Part shown: in pieces, positions 53,039-62,470 of the stretch
Layout: each line of letters starts with the position of its first letter
Position numbering within the stretch: position 1 is the first letter of the stretch
Assembly (NCBI RefSeq): GCF_028623165.1
Contig: NZ_CP117768.1
Coordinates: 5,894,001-5,958,000, forward strand
Length of the DNA: 64,000 nt
DNA from: Nostoc sp. UHCC 0926
Lineage (GTDB): Bacteria > Cyanobacteriota > Cyanobacteriia > Cyanobacteriales > Nostocaceae
Direction: 5' to 3'
Program-made: the position numbers and the translations under genes
Notes under the pieces: generated by a model
The model's input: only the letters and a program-made list of their open reading frames with translations
The model's database searches: none
What the model was told of the DNA's origin: nothing

Positions 53039-54214
53039 ATGTCTAAACAGCTGGGTCAAAAAATTGCACCGACACCTATATCAAATGATGTCAGTGTGGT
53101 GGATTTGATTGATCAATACTTCACCGCTTACAACTCAGCCCGGTTGCGGGAAATCTGCCAACTACTGAGTCGTGATGTGCTAACCGAAGGTGTCACAGTG
53201 GGAGTTAGCCTTTCCGGTGCGATGACACCAGCAGGATTCGGGGTTTCAGCACTTGCACCCTTAATTCGCAATGGCTTTATTGACTGGATGATTAGCACTG
53301 GTGCAAATCTTTACCACGATATGCACTACGGTTTGGGTTTTGATCTCTTTGCTGGTAATCCGTTTTTGGATGATGTGAAACTGCGCCAGGAAGGCACTAT
53401 TCGCATTTATGACATTATCTTTGGTTACGATGTGCTGCTGGAAACTGATGCGTTCATCCGCAAGATTCTGCAAGGAGAAGCGTTTCAGAAGCGGATGGGA
53501 ACTGCTGAGTTTCACTATTTACTGGGTAAGTATGTTCGGGAAGTAGAAAAGCAACTGGGTGTGCAGCATTCCTGCTTGCTTGCTACAGCTTATGAGTATG
53601 GCGTGCCTATATATACGTCTTCTCCAGGAGATAGCTCAATTGGGATGAACGTGGCGGCTTTGGCTTTGGAAGGTTCGCAGTTGATTATAGATCCATCAAT
53701 TGACGTAAATGAGACGGCTGCGATCGCATATAATGCCCGTGAATCAGGAGGTAAAAGTGCGGCTGTAATTCTCGGTGGCGGTAGTCCGAAAAACTTTTTA
53801 TTACAAACTCAACCGCAACTTCACGAAGTATTAGGACTAGAAGAACGAGGACACGATTACTTTGTGCAGTTTACCGATGCGCGTCCAGATACAGGCGGTT
53901 TGTCTGGAGCAACCCCATCGGAAGCCGTCAGCTGGGGTAAGATTGACCCGGAAGAGTTACCTAACGCAATTGTTTGTTATACCGATAGCACGATCGCTCT
54001 ACCACTGGTAACAGCGTATGTTGTTAACAAGTGCCAGCCTCGTCCCGTGAAGCGTCTGTACGACAGGCGAGAAGCCATTTTGGATAAACTGCAAAAAGAC
54101 TATCTAGCAGCCAAAACCCGACCATCAGATCAGGTTCCAGCAGCAGTGGCTGAAAATGCTTCACAGCAAACAGCGACTTATCCCTGTGGTCGGCTGATTC
54201 CGAATACTCATTAG
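53039..54214 (+). CDS. Deoxyhypusine-synthase-like protein
   Basis: A 391-residue member of the deoxyhypusine synthase superfamily, which in bacteria often makes homospermidine or modifies an unknown target with spermidine-derived butylamine. The catalytic lysine motif is kept: SEAVSWGKIDPEE. NAD site: TSPGDSSIGMN, and GGGSPKNFLLQ. Bacteria lack eIF5A, so the substrate differs. ATG with CGGGAG in front. Length is normal. Confidence 0.87.
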   Translation: MSKQLGQKIAPTPISNDVSVVDLIDQYFTAYNSARLREICQLLSRDVLTEGVTVGVSLSGAMTPAGFGVSALAPLIRNGFIDWMISTGANLYHDMHYGLGFDLFAGNPFLDDVKLRQEGTIRIYDIIFGYDVLLETDAFIRKILQGEAFQKRMGTAEFHYLLGKYVREVEKQLGVQHSCLLATAYEYGVPIYTSSPGDSSIGMNVAALALEGSQLIIDPSIDVNETAAIAYNARESGGKSAAVILGGGSPKNFLLQTQPQLHEVLGLEERGHDYFVQFTDARPDTGGLSGATPSEAVSWGKIDPEELPNAIVCYTDSTIALPLVTAYVVNKCQPRPVKRLYDRREAILDKLQKDYLAAKTRPSDQVPAAVAENASQQTATYPCGRLIPNTH

Positions 54215-54260
54215 GGAGTAGAGAATTTTAATATAGCGCTTCTGTGTGTGAGTCCAATAG

Positions 54261-54395
54261 AGACCTAACCCCCAACCCCTTCCCTATAAGGGAAGGGGAG
54301 TAAAATTCAAAGCCTCTGACGCCACGTGCAACAAGAGTGGCTCGCCGCCCAACGCAGTGGCTCCTCCTTTTAAGAGAGAGGAATGGAAGTGAGAT
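54261..54395. repeat. Dispersed CCTAACCCCC-type repeat
   Basis: AGACCTAACCCCCAACCCC with GGGAAGGGGAG, followed by CAAAGCCTCTGACGCC and TTTTAAGAGAGAGGAATGG, between two convergent genes. Confidence 0.55.
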
Positions 54396-54414
54396 CAGAT
54401 CGCTTCCCCTTTTC

Positions 54415-56319
54415 TCACTTTTGCCCAATTAATAAATAGGTCGTCATTTTCCCTTTGCCTTTAACTTCGATTTCACCCCGCTTTTCAAATAAAAATTCAT
54501 CACACAAAGACTTATAAGTATCTTCTGTAACCTGGATTTTACCTACAAGACCTTGGGATTCCATGCAGCTAGCGATATTTATCGTGTCTCCCCAGAGATC
54601 ATAAGTAAAGTTGTTGAGGTCAATTACTCCCGCCATTACCGAACCGCTATGGATGCCGATACGGATATTGAAGTTTTGGTTATTCTCAGTATTAAATAGA
54701 GCGATCGCAGTTTGCATGTACAATGCCATTTGGGCGATCGCTTGAGCATGATCCAGGCGACGCGTAGGTAAGCCAGCAACTGCCATATAAGCATCGTTAA
54801 TTGTCTTGATTCTCTCTAAACCATCTTGTTCGGTGAGGCGATCGAAAGCTGATAAAATTTGGTTGAGTAAGTTTACCATTTGAATTGCACTCATAGAAGC
54901 AGCAATTTCGGTAAGGCCGACAATATCTGCAAATAAAACTGTGACATCAGCAAAGTCTTCGGCAATGTTAGCTAGTTCTTGTTTCAAGGGTTTGGAGATT
55001 GCGGCTGGCAAAATATTCAGCAATAAACGTTCGGTTTCTTCCTGCTGATGGCGCAGCGCTTCTTCTGCTGCTAGTCGCTGGGTGACATTCCGAAAAATGC
55101 CGCGAACTGCAACTGCATGACCTTCGACAAATTTACAGTTAATATTACCTTCTAGAAAGATTGTTTGACCGTCTTTAGTAACGAATGCGGATTTTACTTG
55201 AGCGAACTTTTCTCCTAACAGCAGGCGATAAAACCTTTGCAAACACTGTTGTTTACACTCTGGATGTATAATATCGAAAACAGTCATATTCGCAATTTCA
55301 GCTTCGCTATATCCCAAAGTTTCTCGCCATGCACGATTCACATACAAAAAACGACCAGAGGCATTGACCGATTGAATCAGGTCATTAGCATTTTCAAATA
55401 AATCTCGATATCGTTCTTCACTTTCTACAAGTGCATCTTCTGCTTGTTTGCGTTTGATAAACTGGGCGATTTGACTACCAATCGAACCCACCAATTGCAA
55501 TAGGTCTTTATCTTTTGGTTGTACGTCTCGGCTAAAGAAAACCATCACTCCTAAGATTTCACTATCGTCTAAGATGGGGAAGCCAAAAGCTGCGTGTAAT
55601 CCAGCCTCAGCAGCAGGTTGCGATCGCCTTTTGTCTCCATCTTCTGTGATATCTTGAATCCACAAGGGCAAACGTCTGATCCAAATTCGACCAGGTAAGC
55701 CAACACCGAGTGTATAGGTAGTTTGCCAGGTGATTGCTTTAAACTCTCGCACAGAAATTACTCGGCTTGACCAAATTTCCACACACCTTAATACTGCATT
55801 AATACTGTCTCCCTGTACCGATGTGCCAATATATTGACTTGCTGTCCAAAGTTCTCCTAAATCCCATCCCAAATTTTGACAAATCGACTGCAAAATTTGC
55901 GGAATTCCCTGCTTTACACTCTGGGATTCTGATAATATCCGAGTGATAGCATACTGGGTACTTGTACGCTGTTCCCGGTGCTGCCGAGCAGTAATATCTC
56001 GACCAATGTAGACAATATCTTCTAATCCTTTTATTTTTTTCGGAATTACTGAACAAGAAAAAGCAATCAACCGTTTTTCTCTAGTTTTAGTTCGACAAAC
56101 TACCTCGAAATTCTGGGAATTTTGCTTAAAATAAGAATGTCGATAAATGGCTTGTGTTAATACTTGATTATCATCAATTATCAGTGACATTGGTTGATTA
56201 ATTAATTCTTCTTCACTAAAACCAAATAATTTTTGAGCAGCACGATTTACTTTTTTTATTTCTCCTAAATTACTGGTTATAAATAAAGCATCTGCAATTG
56301 CAGTAATTACTTGTTCCAT
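54415..56319 (-). CDS. PAS-GAF-PAS class III adenylate/guanylate cyclase
   Basis: A 634-residue soluble sensor cyclase. PAS 1 (about 1-110), GAF (about 125-290), PAS 2 (about 300-420) and cyclase domain (about 455-634). Metal-binding Asp465 (LFADIVG) and Asp509 (INDAYM) are present, as are Lys505 and Asp574, which define adenine binding. Asn581 of the transition-state pair is present, but the Arg expected at 585 (NIASRMES) is Cys (NIASCMES). Such a change reduces activity strongly in characterised cyclases, so it may be impaired or regulatory. Confidence 0.88.
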   Translation of the reverse strand: MEQVITAIADALFITSNLGEIKKVNRAAQKLFGFSEEELINQPMSLIIDDNQVLTQAIYRHSYFKQNSQNFEVVCRTKTREKRLIAFSCSVIPKKIKGLEDIVYIGRDITARQHREQRTSTQYAITRILSESQSVKQGIPQILQSICQNLGWDLGELWTASQYIGTSVQGDSINAVLRCVEIWSSRVISVREFKAITWQTTYTLGVGLPGRIWIRRLPLWIQDITEDGDKRRSQPAAEAGLHAAFGFPILDDSEILGVMVFFSRDVQPKDKDLLQLVGSIGSQIAQFIKRKQAEDALVESEERYRDLFENANDLIQSVNASGRFLYVNRAWRETLGYSEAEIANMTVFDIIHPECKQQCLQRFYRLLLGEKFAQVKSAFVTKDGQTIFLEGNINCKFVEGHAVAVRGIFRNVTQRLAAEEALRHQQEETERLLLNILPAAISKPLKQELANIAEDFADVTVLFADIVGLTEIAASMSAIQMVNLLNQILSAFDRLTEQDGLERIKTINDAYMAVAGLPTRRLDHAQAIAQMALYMQTAIALFNTENNQNFNIRIGIHSGSVMAGVIDLNNFTYDLWGDTINIASCMESQGLVGKIQVTEDTYKSLCDEFLFEKRGEIEVKGKGKMTTYLLIGQK

Positions 56320-57000
56320 GTAATTTTTGTATGATATTAAAGCACTTGATAGCAGATTTTTTTAATTGGCTTGCTGTGCTAAGTTTTATTTTAAAACTAG
56401 CACATCCCTAATTACAACAATTAATTTATTATCATACTATTTGCTGATGATCTAGATAGATATCTATATAGAAATGTACTTTATGCTCTAAATATCATCC
56501 AATTGTTTGTAATTAAAACAGTTCATACTCCCCTTACAGGATAGTTTTTAAGATATTTTCAAGCCCTATAAACTCAATAAAACTTAGCCTGACATCTTTT
56601 TTGCGTATCACCTCCTTACGACGTTCTTCAAACCGTTGTACTTGCTCAGATGTATCTATGATACAGAAATTATTATCCAGTTTTAAGTGTTAAAATTTAT
56701 GTAGAAAAGAAGGTTTGTTTAAAATAAATCAGTGTAGTTGAGCGAAAACGACCATGAGCAACCTTTTGATTTGGTTGAGCAGAATTAAGTAAGCGTCAAT
56801 AATATGTATTCTCCCTTTTGGAGGATTGACAATTGAATATAATTATGAATGTTGTCAGCAGCTTATATTCAATAACGCGGTTCATAAACGATCGCCATTT
56901 TAACAAAACCATCGCACGAAAGGTGTTAAAGAGATTACCAGAGTGATGGCATTTAACAGGGGCGCGACTAAATCATACTGATTAGGCAGGTGTAGCAAGT
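56320..57000. other. Gap upstream of the cyclase gene
   Basis: No supported gene. The stretch is AT-rich with no long inverted repeats. It presumably contains the cyclase promoter. Confidence 0.4.
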
Positions 57001-57168
57001 CGATACAATGGCATTGTCAGTTGATACAATACCATTGTTAGTCAATACAATGGCATTGTCAGCCGATACAATGCCATTGTTAGTCAATACAATCGCATTG
57101 TCAGCCGATACAATCAAATTGTCAGCCGATACAATCGTATTGTCAGTCGATACAATCAAATTGCAAGA
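57001..57168. repeat. 21-bp tandem repeat array 4
   Basis: Eight 21-bp units of the type CGATACAATGGCATTGTCAGT. ACAAT and ATTGT arms are kept in almost all units, while the three bases between vary (GGC, ACC, GCC, CGC, CAA, CGT). Confidence 0.9.
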
Positions 57169-57435
57169 TGATTACCAGGACTTACGCACTTGTACAGTGA
57201 CTCTTTATTTATCGCTGTGCCTTGCTTTGTGTCATCAAGGGTGTGAAGGGTGGAATCTCTAGCGTTCAGACTAGAATCAGCACAGAAAACTTACAGGCTG
57301 TATCAACACAAATTGTTGCAAGTCTAAAGGGGGTAAGACCCAGCTTGATGACACGAATTTGTTTCGACGCCATTTAATTTGTCACTGTACAAAAGCCTGT
57401 ACGTTTTTCGGACGACAATCTCTTGGGAAATTGTG

Positions 57436-57840
57436 ATGCTCAAAACCTTTATTGGAAGCTGCCATTGTGGCGCAGTTCGATTTGAAGCCGACATCGACCT
57501 GAGCTTGGGTACAAACAAATGTAACTGCTCGATCTGCACGAAAACGCGGAATTGGAACGCAATCATCAAGCCCAACGCATTCCGATTGCTATCCGGCGAG
57601 GACGATTTGAGCGACTACCAGTTCAATCTAAAGGTTGGACATCATCTGTTTTGCAAGCACTGCGGCGTGCGATCGTTTGCTCGTGGGCACGTTGAAGAGA
57701 TTGGCGGTGACTACGTTTCAGTCCAATTGGCTGCCCTCGACAACGCCGAATTAACCGAACTCATTGAAGCGCCCATTCGATTTGCTGATGGCCGTAACAA
57801 CAACTGGGATGCGCCTCCAGCCGAGACAAGGCACCTATAG
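57436..57840 (+). CDS. GFA/CENP-V family zinc protein
   Basis: A 134-residue protein of the glutathione-dependent formaldehyde-activating (GFA) fold. Zinc ligands: SCHCGAVRF, NKCNCSICTK and HLFCKHCGVRSF. ATG at 57436 is preferred, with in-frame upstream codons to 57379 lacking similarity. GC content is somewhat higher than nearby. The actual reaction of most GFA proteins is unknown. Confidence 0.85.
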   Translation: MLKTFIGSCHCGAVRFEADIDLSLGTNKCNCSICTKTRNWNAIIKPNAFRLLSGEDDLSDYQFNLKVGHHLFCKHCGVRSFARGHVEEIGGDYVSVQLAALDNAELTELIEAPIRFADGRNNNWDAPPAETRHL

Positions 57841-57873
57841 GAGCGTAGACGCCGCTTATCACGGCAGTCCAAT

Positions 57874-57962
57874 ACAGACCTAACCCCTAACCCCTTCCCT
57901 ACTAGCGTTGGGGAGTAAGATTCAAAGCCTCTCTCCTTTTAGGAGAGAGGTTTGGAGAGAGG
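57874..57962. repeat. Dispersed CCTAACCCC-type repeat
   Basis: CAGACCTAACCCCTAACCCC, with CAAAGCCTCTCTCC and AGGAGAGAGG forming a hairpin. Confidence 0.55.
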
Positions 57963-58022
57963 TCAGAGTATACGCTATACACAAAGCATCCAGAAAAAGG
58001 CAATGATTTGCAAAGTAGCACA

Positions 58023-58481
58023 TCAGTTTCCTGGCGCTAGAATTGCAGAATTGCCAACAGATGGTTCGGTGTATTCGCAAAAAATATTCAAGCCGATTTT
58101 GAGGATGTATAAAACAATAACAGTTGCGATCGCTGGATCAATTGGCAAACCGTGTGCCGTCGCTACACCAACAAGGGAGATAATCAACCCTGTCAGCAAG
58201 GGCGAACTCCCTGGATTCTTCGTGTAATCTTTGAGTTGGCCGCGAAAACCATCATCCCCACAGAGTTCCTCACGCAATACCTTTAATGTTACTTGCCAAA
58301 GTGATTTACCTTGCTGTATCAACGGTTGTCCATTTTTCTCAATCCACAAATCCTCAAAAGCGGTTTCAACTTTGCCATTGTGTTTTTCCAAATGATTCAA
58401 AGCGTGTTGTGCAGGGTCGTAATCTTGTAAAATCCCCCGTGCAACACTCATTTCCGTATGACTTAATTGAGCATCCATCAT
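58023..58481 (-). CDS. Hypothetical membrane-associated protein
   Basis: A 152-residue protein. The N-terminal half is soluble (QDYDPAQHALNHLEKHNGKV). The C-terminal half has two hydrophobic segments (LLTGLIISLVGVATAHGLPI and AIATVIVLYILKIGLNIFCE). Family not recognised. The start may be either of two adjacent ATGs. Function unknown. Confidence 0.6.
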   Translation of the reverse strand: MMDAQLSHTEMSVARGILQDYDPAQHALNHLEKHNGKVETAFEDLWIEKNGQPLIQQGKSLWQVTLKVLREELCGDDGFRGQLKDYTKNPGSSPLLTGLIISLVGVATAHGLPIDPAIATVIVLYILKIGLNIFCEYTEPSVGNSAILAPGN

Positions 58482-58627
58482 TTATCCTCATTTTTTGTTA
58501 TTGGGCATTGGGCATGGAGCATGGGGCATTGCTTATTATTATTCTCCCCTGCTTCTCTGCTTCGCTGCTTCCCGCAAGGGTTCAAACTACGTCAAAATTT
58601 AGATAAACGCGATCGCACCTACTGACA

Positions 58628-58987
58628 ATGCAGATTACCCAAAGTCTCCATACAGCAATTCTCGTGACTGACTTAGAACGCTCCGAACACTTTTATGGCA
58701 AAGTATTGGGATTATCTAAAATAGATCGTTCCCTGAAATACGCTGGTGCATGGTATCAAGTCGGCAACTATCAAATTCACCTGATAGTCGCAACCACTGT
58801 CCCCACTGAAAACCCAAACGAAAAATGGGGACGCAATCCCCACGTCGCCTTCTCAGTAACTGACTTAGACGCTGCCAAACAGCAATTCCTCAATCATAAT
58901 TATCCTATTCAAGCCAGCGCTTCCGGTCGCGCTGCCCTATTCACTCAAGACCCTGATGGAAATATTATTGAGTTGAGTCAGCAGTGA
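58628..58987 (+). CDS. VOC-family (glyoxalase-like) protein
   Basis: A 119-residue vicinal oxygen chelate protein. Two halves of the fold are visible: LHTAILVTDLERSEHFYGKV and HVAFSVTDLDAAKQQFLNHN, and a final FTQDPDGNIIELSQQ with the metal Glu. Metal-ligand His is in the first and second half (His8, His77-ish). Substrate unknown (dioxygenase, glyoxalase or resistance-type). Confidence 0.85.
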   Translation: MQITQSLHTAILVTDLERSEHFYGKVLGLSKIDRSLKYAGAWYQVGNYQIHLIVATTVPTENPNEKWGRNPHVAFSVTDLDAAKQQFLNHNYPIQASASGRAALFTQDPDGNIIELSQQ

Positions 58988-59059
58988 GGGGAGCAGGAGA
59001 ACAGGAGAAGAATAATAGTGCCCAATGACAAATGATTAATGACCAATGACAAATGACAA

Positions 59060-60376
59060 ATGAAAATCATTGCCTACTCTTATACTAATCCGCTATTAGA
59101 ATCTTCTCCCGATCAAGCCGATTGGGGATGGGAGGTGGATCGGGTTTATGAAGATTTGGGTAAGCCAGAGTCCTTTGGACACGCTACGCGAACGCAATTA
59201 CAACAATTATTTACCGATTGCCAAACTGAACCAGCAGATTATCTCTTGATTCGTCGGTTGGAAGAATTAGGGGATACTGTAGAGGAAATTAGCGATCGCT
59301 TGAATGAACTCGAAGCAATGGGAGTAGCGATCATCGCCACAGAACAGCCCTACACTTCCGAAAATTACCCTCTGGGCGCTAACTTACTGAATTTGCTACA
59401 CGCAATCCAACGTCAACAACGTAGTCGTCGCATCCGTGAAGGACACGCCCGTAATCGTCTCGATGTTGCACCGCCACCCGGCAAAGTTCCCTACGGCTAT
59501 CGCAGAGGTAAGGGAAAATATACCATTGACCGCAGTACTTCACCAGTAGTCAAAGATTTTTTTGAACACTTTTTACTCTATGGTTCTCTGCGGGGTTCAG
59601 TTCGTTACTTGGCGAAAAAATACGGCAAGAAAATCTCTGTCACCACAGGAAGACGTTGGCTGACTAATCCAGTTTATCGGGGCAATACAGCTTACCAAAA
59701 TAGTGAAATTATCTCCAATACCCATATTCCGATAATTTCTAAGGAAGAAGCAGCCCAAGTTGACCGACTTTTACGCCGTAACAGCCGTTTACCATCCCGA
59801 ACTGCTAGTGCGCCGCGTTCTTTAGCTGGGTTGGTTGTCTGTGCTGAGTGTCAGTCACACATGACAGTTACTCGTGTCACCCAACGCAATCAAGATAAGG
59901 AGTATCTTTATTTACGTTCTACTAGCTGTCCTCAACGCCCCAAGTGTAAGGCTATTCCCTACCAAGAGGTTTTAGAACATACAATTGAAACGGTTTGCCG
60001 TGACTTACCCTTAGCTGTAGCGGGGATGAATTGTCCTCAGTTGGATGTAGTGAAGAATAGTTTAGGGCAAGCGATCGCTCGTCAGCAAGAAATACTTGCT
60101 CAGTTACCCGCTTTAATTGAAACTGGAATTTTAGATATTGAAACAGCAAAGTTAAGGGCTTACAAACTCCGCACAGAAATTTCTGCACTCGAAGCAAAGT
60201 TGGCGACTCTTCCCCCAGTTAACTTGCGTTCTGTTGCTCAAGCTGTTTCTATTCCACAATTTTGGTTAGATTTGTCGGAAACAGAGCGACGATTTTACTT
60301 TCGAGAATTCATCAAGCAAATTGAGATTACTCCTCAAAATAAACAATTAAAACTACAAGTTATTTTTATTTTTTAA
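59060..60376 (+). CDS. XisF-like site-specific serine recombinase
   Basis: A 438-residue large serine recombinase of the type of XisF, which excises the fdxN element in Anabaena heterocysts. The recombinase domain has PPPGKVPYGYRRGKGK and RRWLTNPVYRGNTAYQN. The zinc ribbon is VVCAECQSH and then SCPQRPKC. In the N-terminal catalytic domain the first strand is IIAYSYTNPL where active enzymes have Y-x-R-V-S; the Ser is Asn9 and the Arg is Tyr7. LIRRLEELGD replaces the usual D-R-L-x-R. So either a divergent active site or a non-catalytic partner. A short tail of basic helices follows. Confidence 0.8.
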   Translation: MKIIAYSYTNPLLESSPDQADWGWEVDRVYEDLGKPESFGHATRTQLQQLFTDCQTEPADYLLIRRLEELGDTVEEISDRLNELEAMGVAIIATEQPYTSENYPLGANLLNLLHAIQRQQRSRRIREGHARNRLDVAPPPGKVPYGYRRGKGKYTIDRSTSPVVKDFFEHFLLYGSLRGSVRYLAKKYGKKISVTTGRRWLTNPVYRGNTAYQNSEIISNTHIPIISKEEAAQVDRLLRRNSRLPSRTASAPRSLAGLVVCAECQSHMTVTRVTQRNQDKEYLYLRSTSCPQRPKCKAIPYQEVLEHTIETVCRDLPLAVAGMNCPQLDVVKNSLGQAIARQQEILAQLPALIETGILDIETAKLRAYKLRTEISALEAKLATLPPVNLRSVAQAVSIPQFWLDLSETERRFYFREFIKQIEITPQNKQLKLQVIFIF

Positions 60377-60506
60377 GTTAAAGGGGCGGTTATACCACAA
60401 TACGCTTGGGTTAAGGAGAATCGTAGGTTGGGTTGAGGAACGAAACCCAACATTTTCAGTTAAACCCCTTGTCAATTGACCAACAGTCTCATTCCATTGC
60501 CCTAGC

Positions 60507-60602
60507 TTACAGCTATTTTCAGGTAAATAGACCACGCGGTAGGGGCGCAAGGCCTTGCGCCCCTACGACAGATGTGGTTCAAATACTTGAATTCTGCTGT
60601 AA
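60507..60602. mobile_element. 96-bp MITE family A, copy 3
   Basis: TTACAGC to GCTGTAA, almost the same as the copy at 27964. It sits 5 bases before the stop codon end of the membrane gene at 60608. The flanks are TA. Confidence 0.85.
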
Positions 60603-60607
60603 GTTGA

Positions 60608-61783
60608 CTATTTCTGAGACGGTTGATCCTTAGTATACGCAGTAGGTTTTGGCCCTGCATTCCGCACATTGATAATTTTATTAAGGATATCAAACCAAAA
60701 AGGCGCACCCATAGCAATAGCTAAACCACTCAGTATCCAACCGCAAATTAATTTAAAACCCTGCCAAATTCTGATGTAAATACTATTCGAGCCTCTATTA
60801 TCTAATGGCTCAAACTGTTGATTGATATTTTGCCATCCAATGGGTACAGAAGCATTTCCTAATAGTCTATCGATTTCCTTTCTGGCTTCTGAGTCTGTGA
60901 TATAATTGGTTTGTTCACTTGCAGTTTGAGTAATGGTAGAGCGGATAACCGAATCCCGCGACAGTCTTTTTACCAGGTGAAATGTATCAGTATTGGTTAA
61001 TATCGCAACTGATATTCCAATTAAAATTGCAGTTCCTTTAGCATTGCGTTTATAAACACCACTGGCTCGATCCATAGAGCGATCAAACCATGTTTCTACT
61101 TCATTTTTAAACTGATTCGCTTCTTCTGTGAGGTCACCAATTTTTATCCTGCTACGTTCAGCAATCACACCAAGACTCGTCATTAAATTATTAGGTACGT
61201 AATCAGGTAAATCATTATTAACAAAATCTATAAACTTCTGATCAAAATCTCCATAAACTTGTTTAATTTTTTTGTAACTTTCACTATTAGGATCATTAAT
61301 TCCTGTTTTAAGTTCTTTGTAAGATGCTAATATCATGTGCAAGTTAGTTTGAGATTCATCACTAGGATGTTTCACATAATTAATTAACTGGGGAATTTTT
61401 AAGGCATCTAATAAGCTAATTGCAAATGTTTCCGAAGGAAGATAGGAAGGGCCACTTTGTTTTTCTCCTAATGCTTTGTTTTTGCTAATATTTTTCCTAC
61501 CCTCCCGTAACTGCTTTTCTACTTTATTTTTGGCTTGTTGATTCAATGTATTAATCAAAGGATCGCTATAAAGTTGCTGTACCAAGTTTTTTGCTTTTAT
61601 AATATCTGAATCTTCACTTTCGCTACCACCTGCTAAAAGTAATTCAATTGAATTTTTTAAATGTTTAGCTCTCCATTGTAATAATGTGGCAATCAACTCC
61701 TGAATTTCAGAAGCTAGCAAGCTCAAAATCAAGTAAATAAAAACTAAGCCAAGAGTAATATCCACAACGACAGGTAAATTCAT
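60608..61783 (-). CDS. Hypothetical membrane protein
   Basis: A 391-residue protein with an N-terminal membrane segment (VDITLGLVFIYLILSLLASE), a long helical soluble region (30-265), a second segment (GTAILIGISVAILT) and a third near the C-terminus (LICGWILSGLAIAMGAPFWF). Related proteins occur in many bacteria, function unknown as far as I can tell. A MITE sits at its 3' end. A decayed copy of its N-terminus lies upstream at 62117-62203. Confidence 0.65.
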   Translation of the reverse strand: MNLPVVVDITLGLVFIYLILSLLASEIQELIATLLQWRAKHLKNSIELLLAGGSESEDSDIIKAKNLVQQLYSDPLINTLNQQAKNKVEKQLREGRKNISKNKALGEKQSGPSYLPSETFAISLLDALKIPQLINYVKHPSDESQTNLHMILASYKELKTGINDPNSESYKKIKQVYGDFDQKFIDFVNNDLPDYVPNNLMTSLGVIAERSRIKIGDLTEEANQFKNEVETWFDRSMDRASGVYKRNAKGTAILIGISVAILTNTDTFHLVKRLSRDSVIRSTITQTASEQTNYITDSEARKEIDRLLGNASVPIGWQNINQQFEPLDNRGSNSIYIRIWQGFKLICGWILSGLAIAMGAPFWFDILNKIINVRNAGPKPTAYTKDQPSQK

Positions 61784-62470
61784 TGATAGGCTCCAATAAT
61801 TTTTTAGTGGCTTTTTTTTGGAAAAATGCTACTAGCAAATTGTATAGCACACATATTTCAATGAAATAATCACTTAATGAAATTTAAAATACTAAAATTT
61901 GCTAATTTGGAATAATTTTAATCAAGAATCATCTCTATAAGAATCATAAATTGTTTTTGAAAGCTGAAAATCTTGTATTTAGTCCTCTTGAGAGGAATGC
62001 AAGCTATTAGTATCAGAATTTATCCCAGGCGCGATAGTAACGAAGCGGAAGATTTAAATATGTTGGTAATTACTATCTAAAAAGATTACAACTAATTCCT
62101 TTAAGTGTTCAGCACGCTATTTAAACCCTGTAGCAATTATTTCATATTTTTCTGAATTTAGCCAGATAAAAACTAAGTAGATAAAAATTAAACTAAGCGT
62201 CACATTAAGAAGGAAATACAAGTTAATTTACGGACTACCTAACAGGTAATAAATAATTTATTGGTTGTATTATTTTTATCATTTATCAGCTTAAATGTTC
62301 TTTAAATAACCAAGATAAATTTTTCAAAAAATAGCGCTAATTAGAGAAAGTTGAGTTAATCTTGGAAACTAGCAATTGTTAATAACATACGTTGTTACTG
62401 GGTGCAACATTGGAGATTTGCTTTGGTCTCTATGTAATCAAACCAGCAAGTAAAATGATTAACATAGAAT
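61784..62470. other. AT-rich gap before the glycosyltransferase
   Basis: Apart from the fragment at 62117 no coding frame is supported. Base composition is AT-rich throughout; no strong hairpins are seen. Confidence 0.4.
62117..62203 (-). pseudogene. Decayed copy of the upstream gene's N-terminus
   Basis: VTLSLIFIYLVFIWLNSEKY and EIIATGFK (28 codons, then stop) align to residues of the gene at 60608 (ITLGLVFIYLILSLLASEIQ, ELIATLL) with about 14 of 28 identities. It begins with GTG. It appears to be a fragment of a duplicated gene. Confidence 0.5.

Noticed and set aside
57008..57262. Frame of 84 codons over array 4
   Set aside because: Period-driven; leaves the array without any protein-like sequence.
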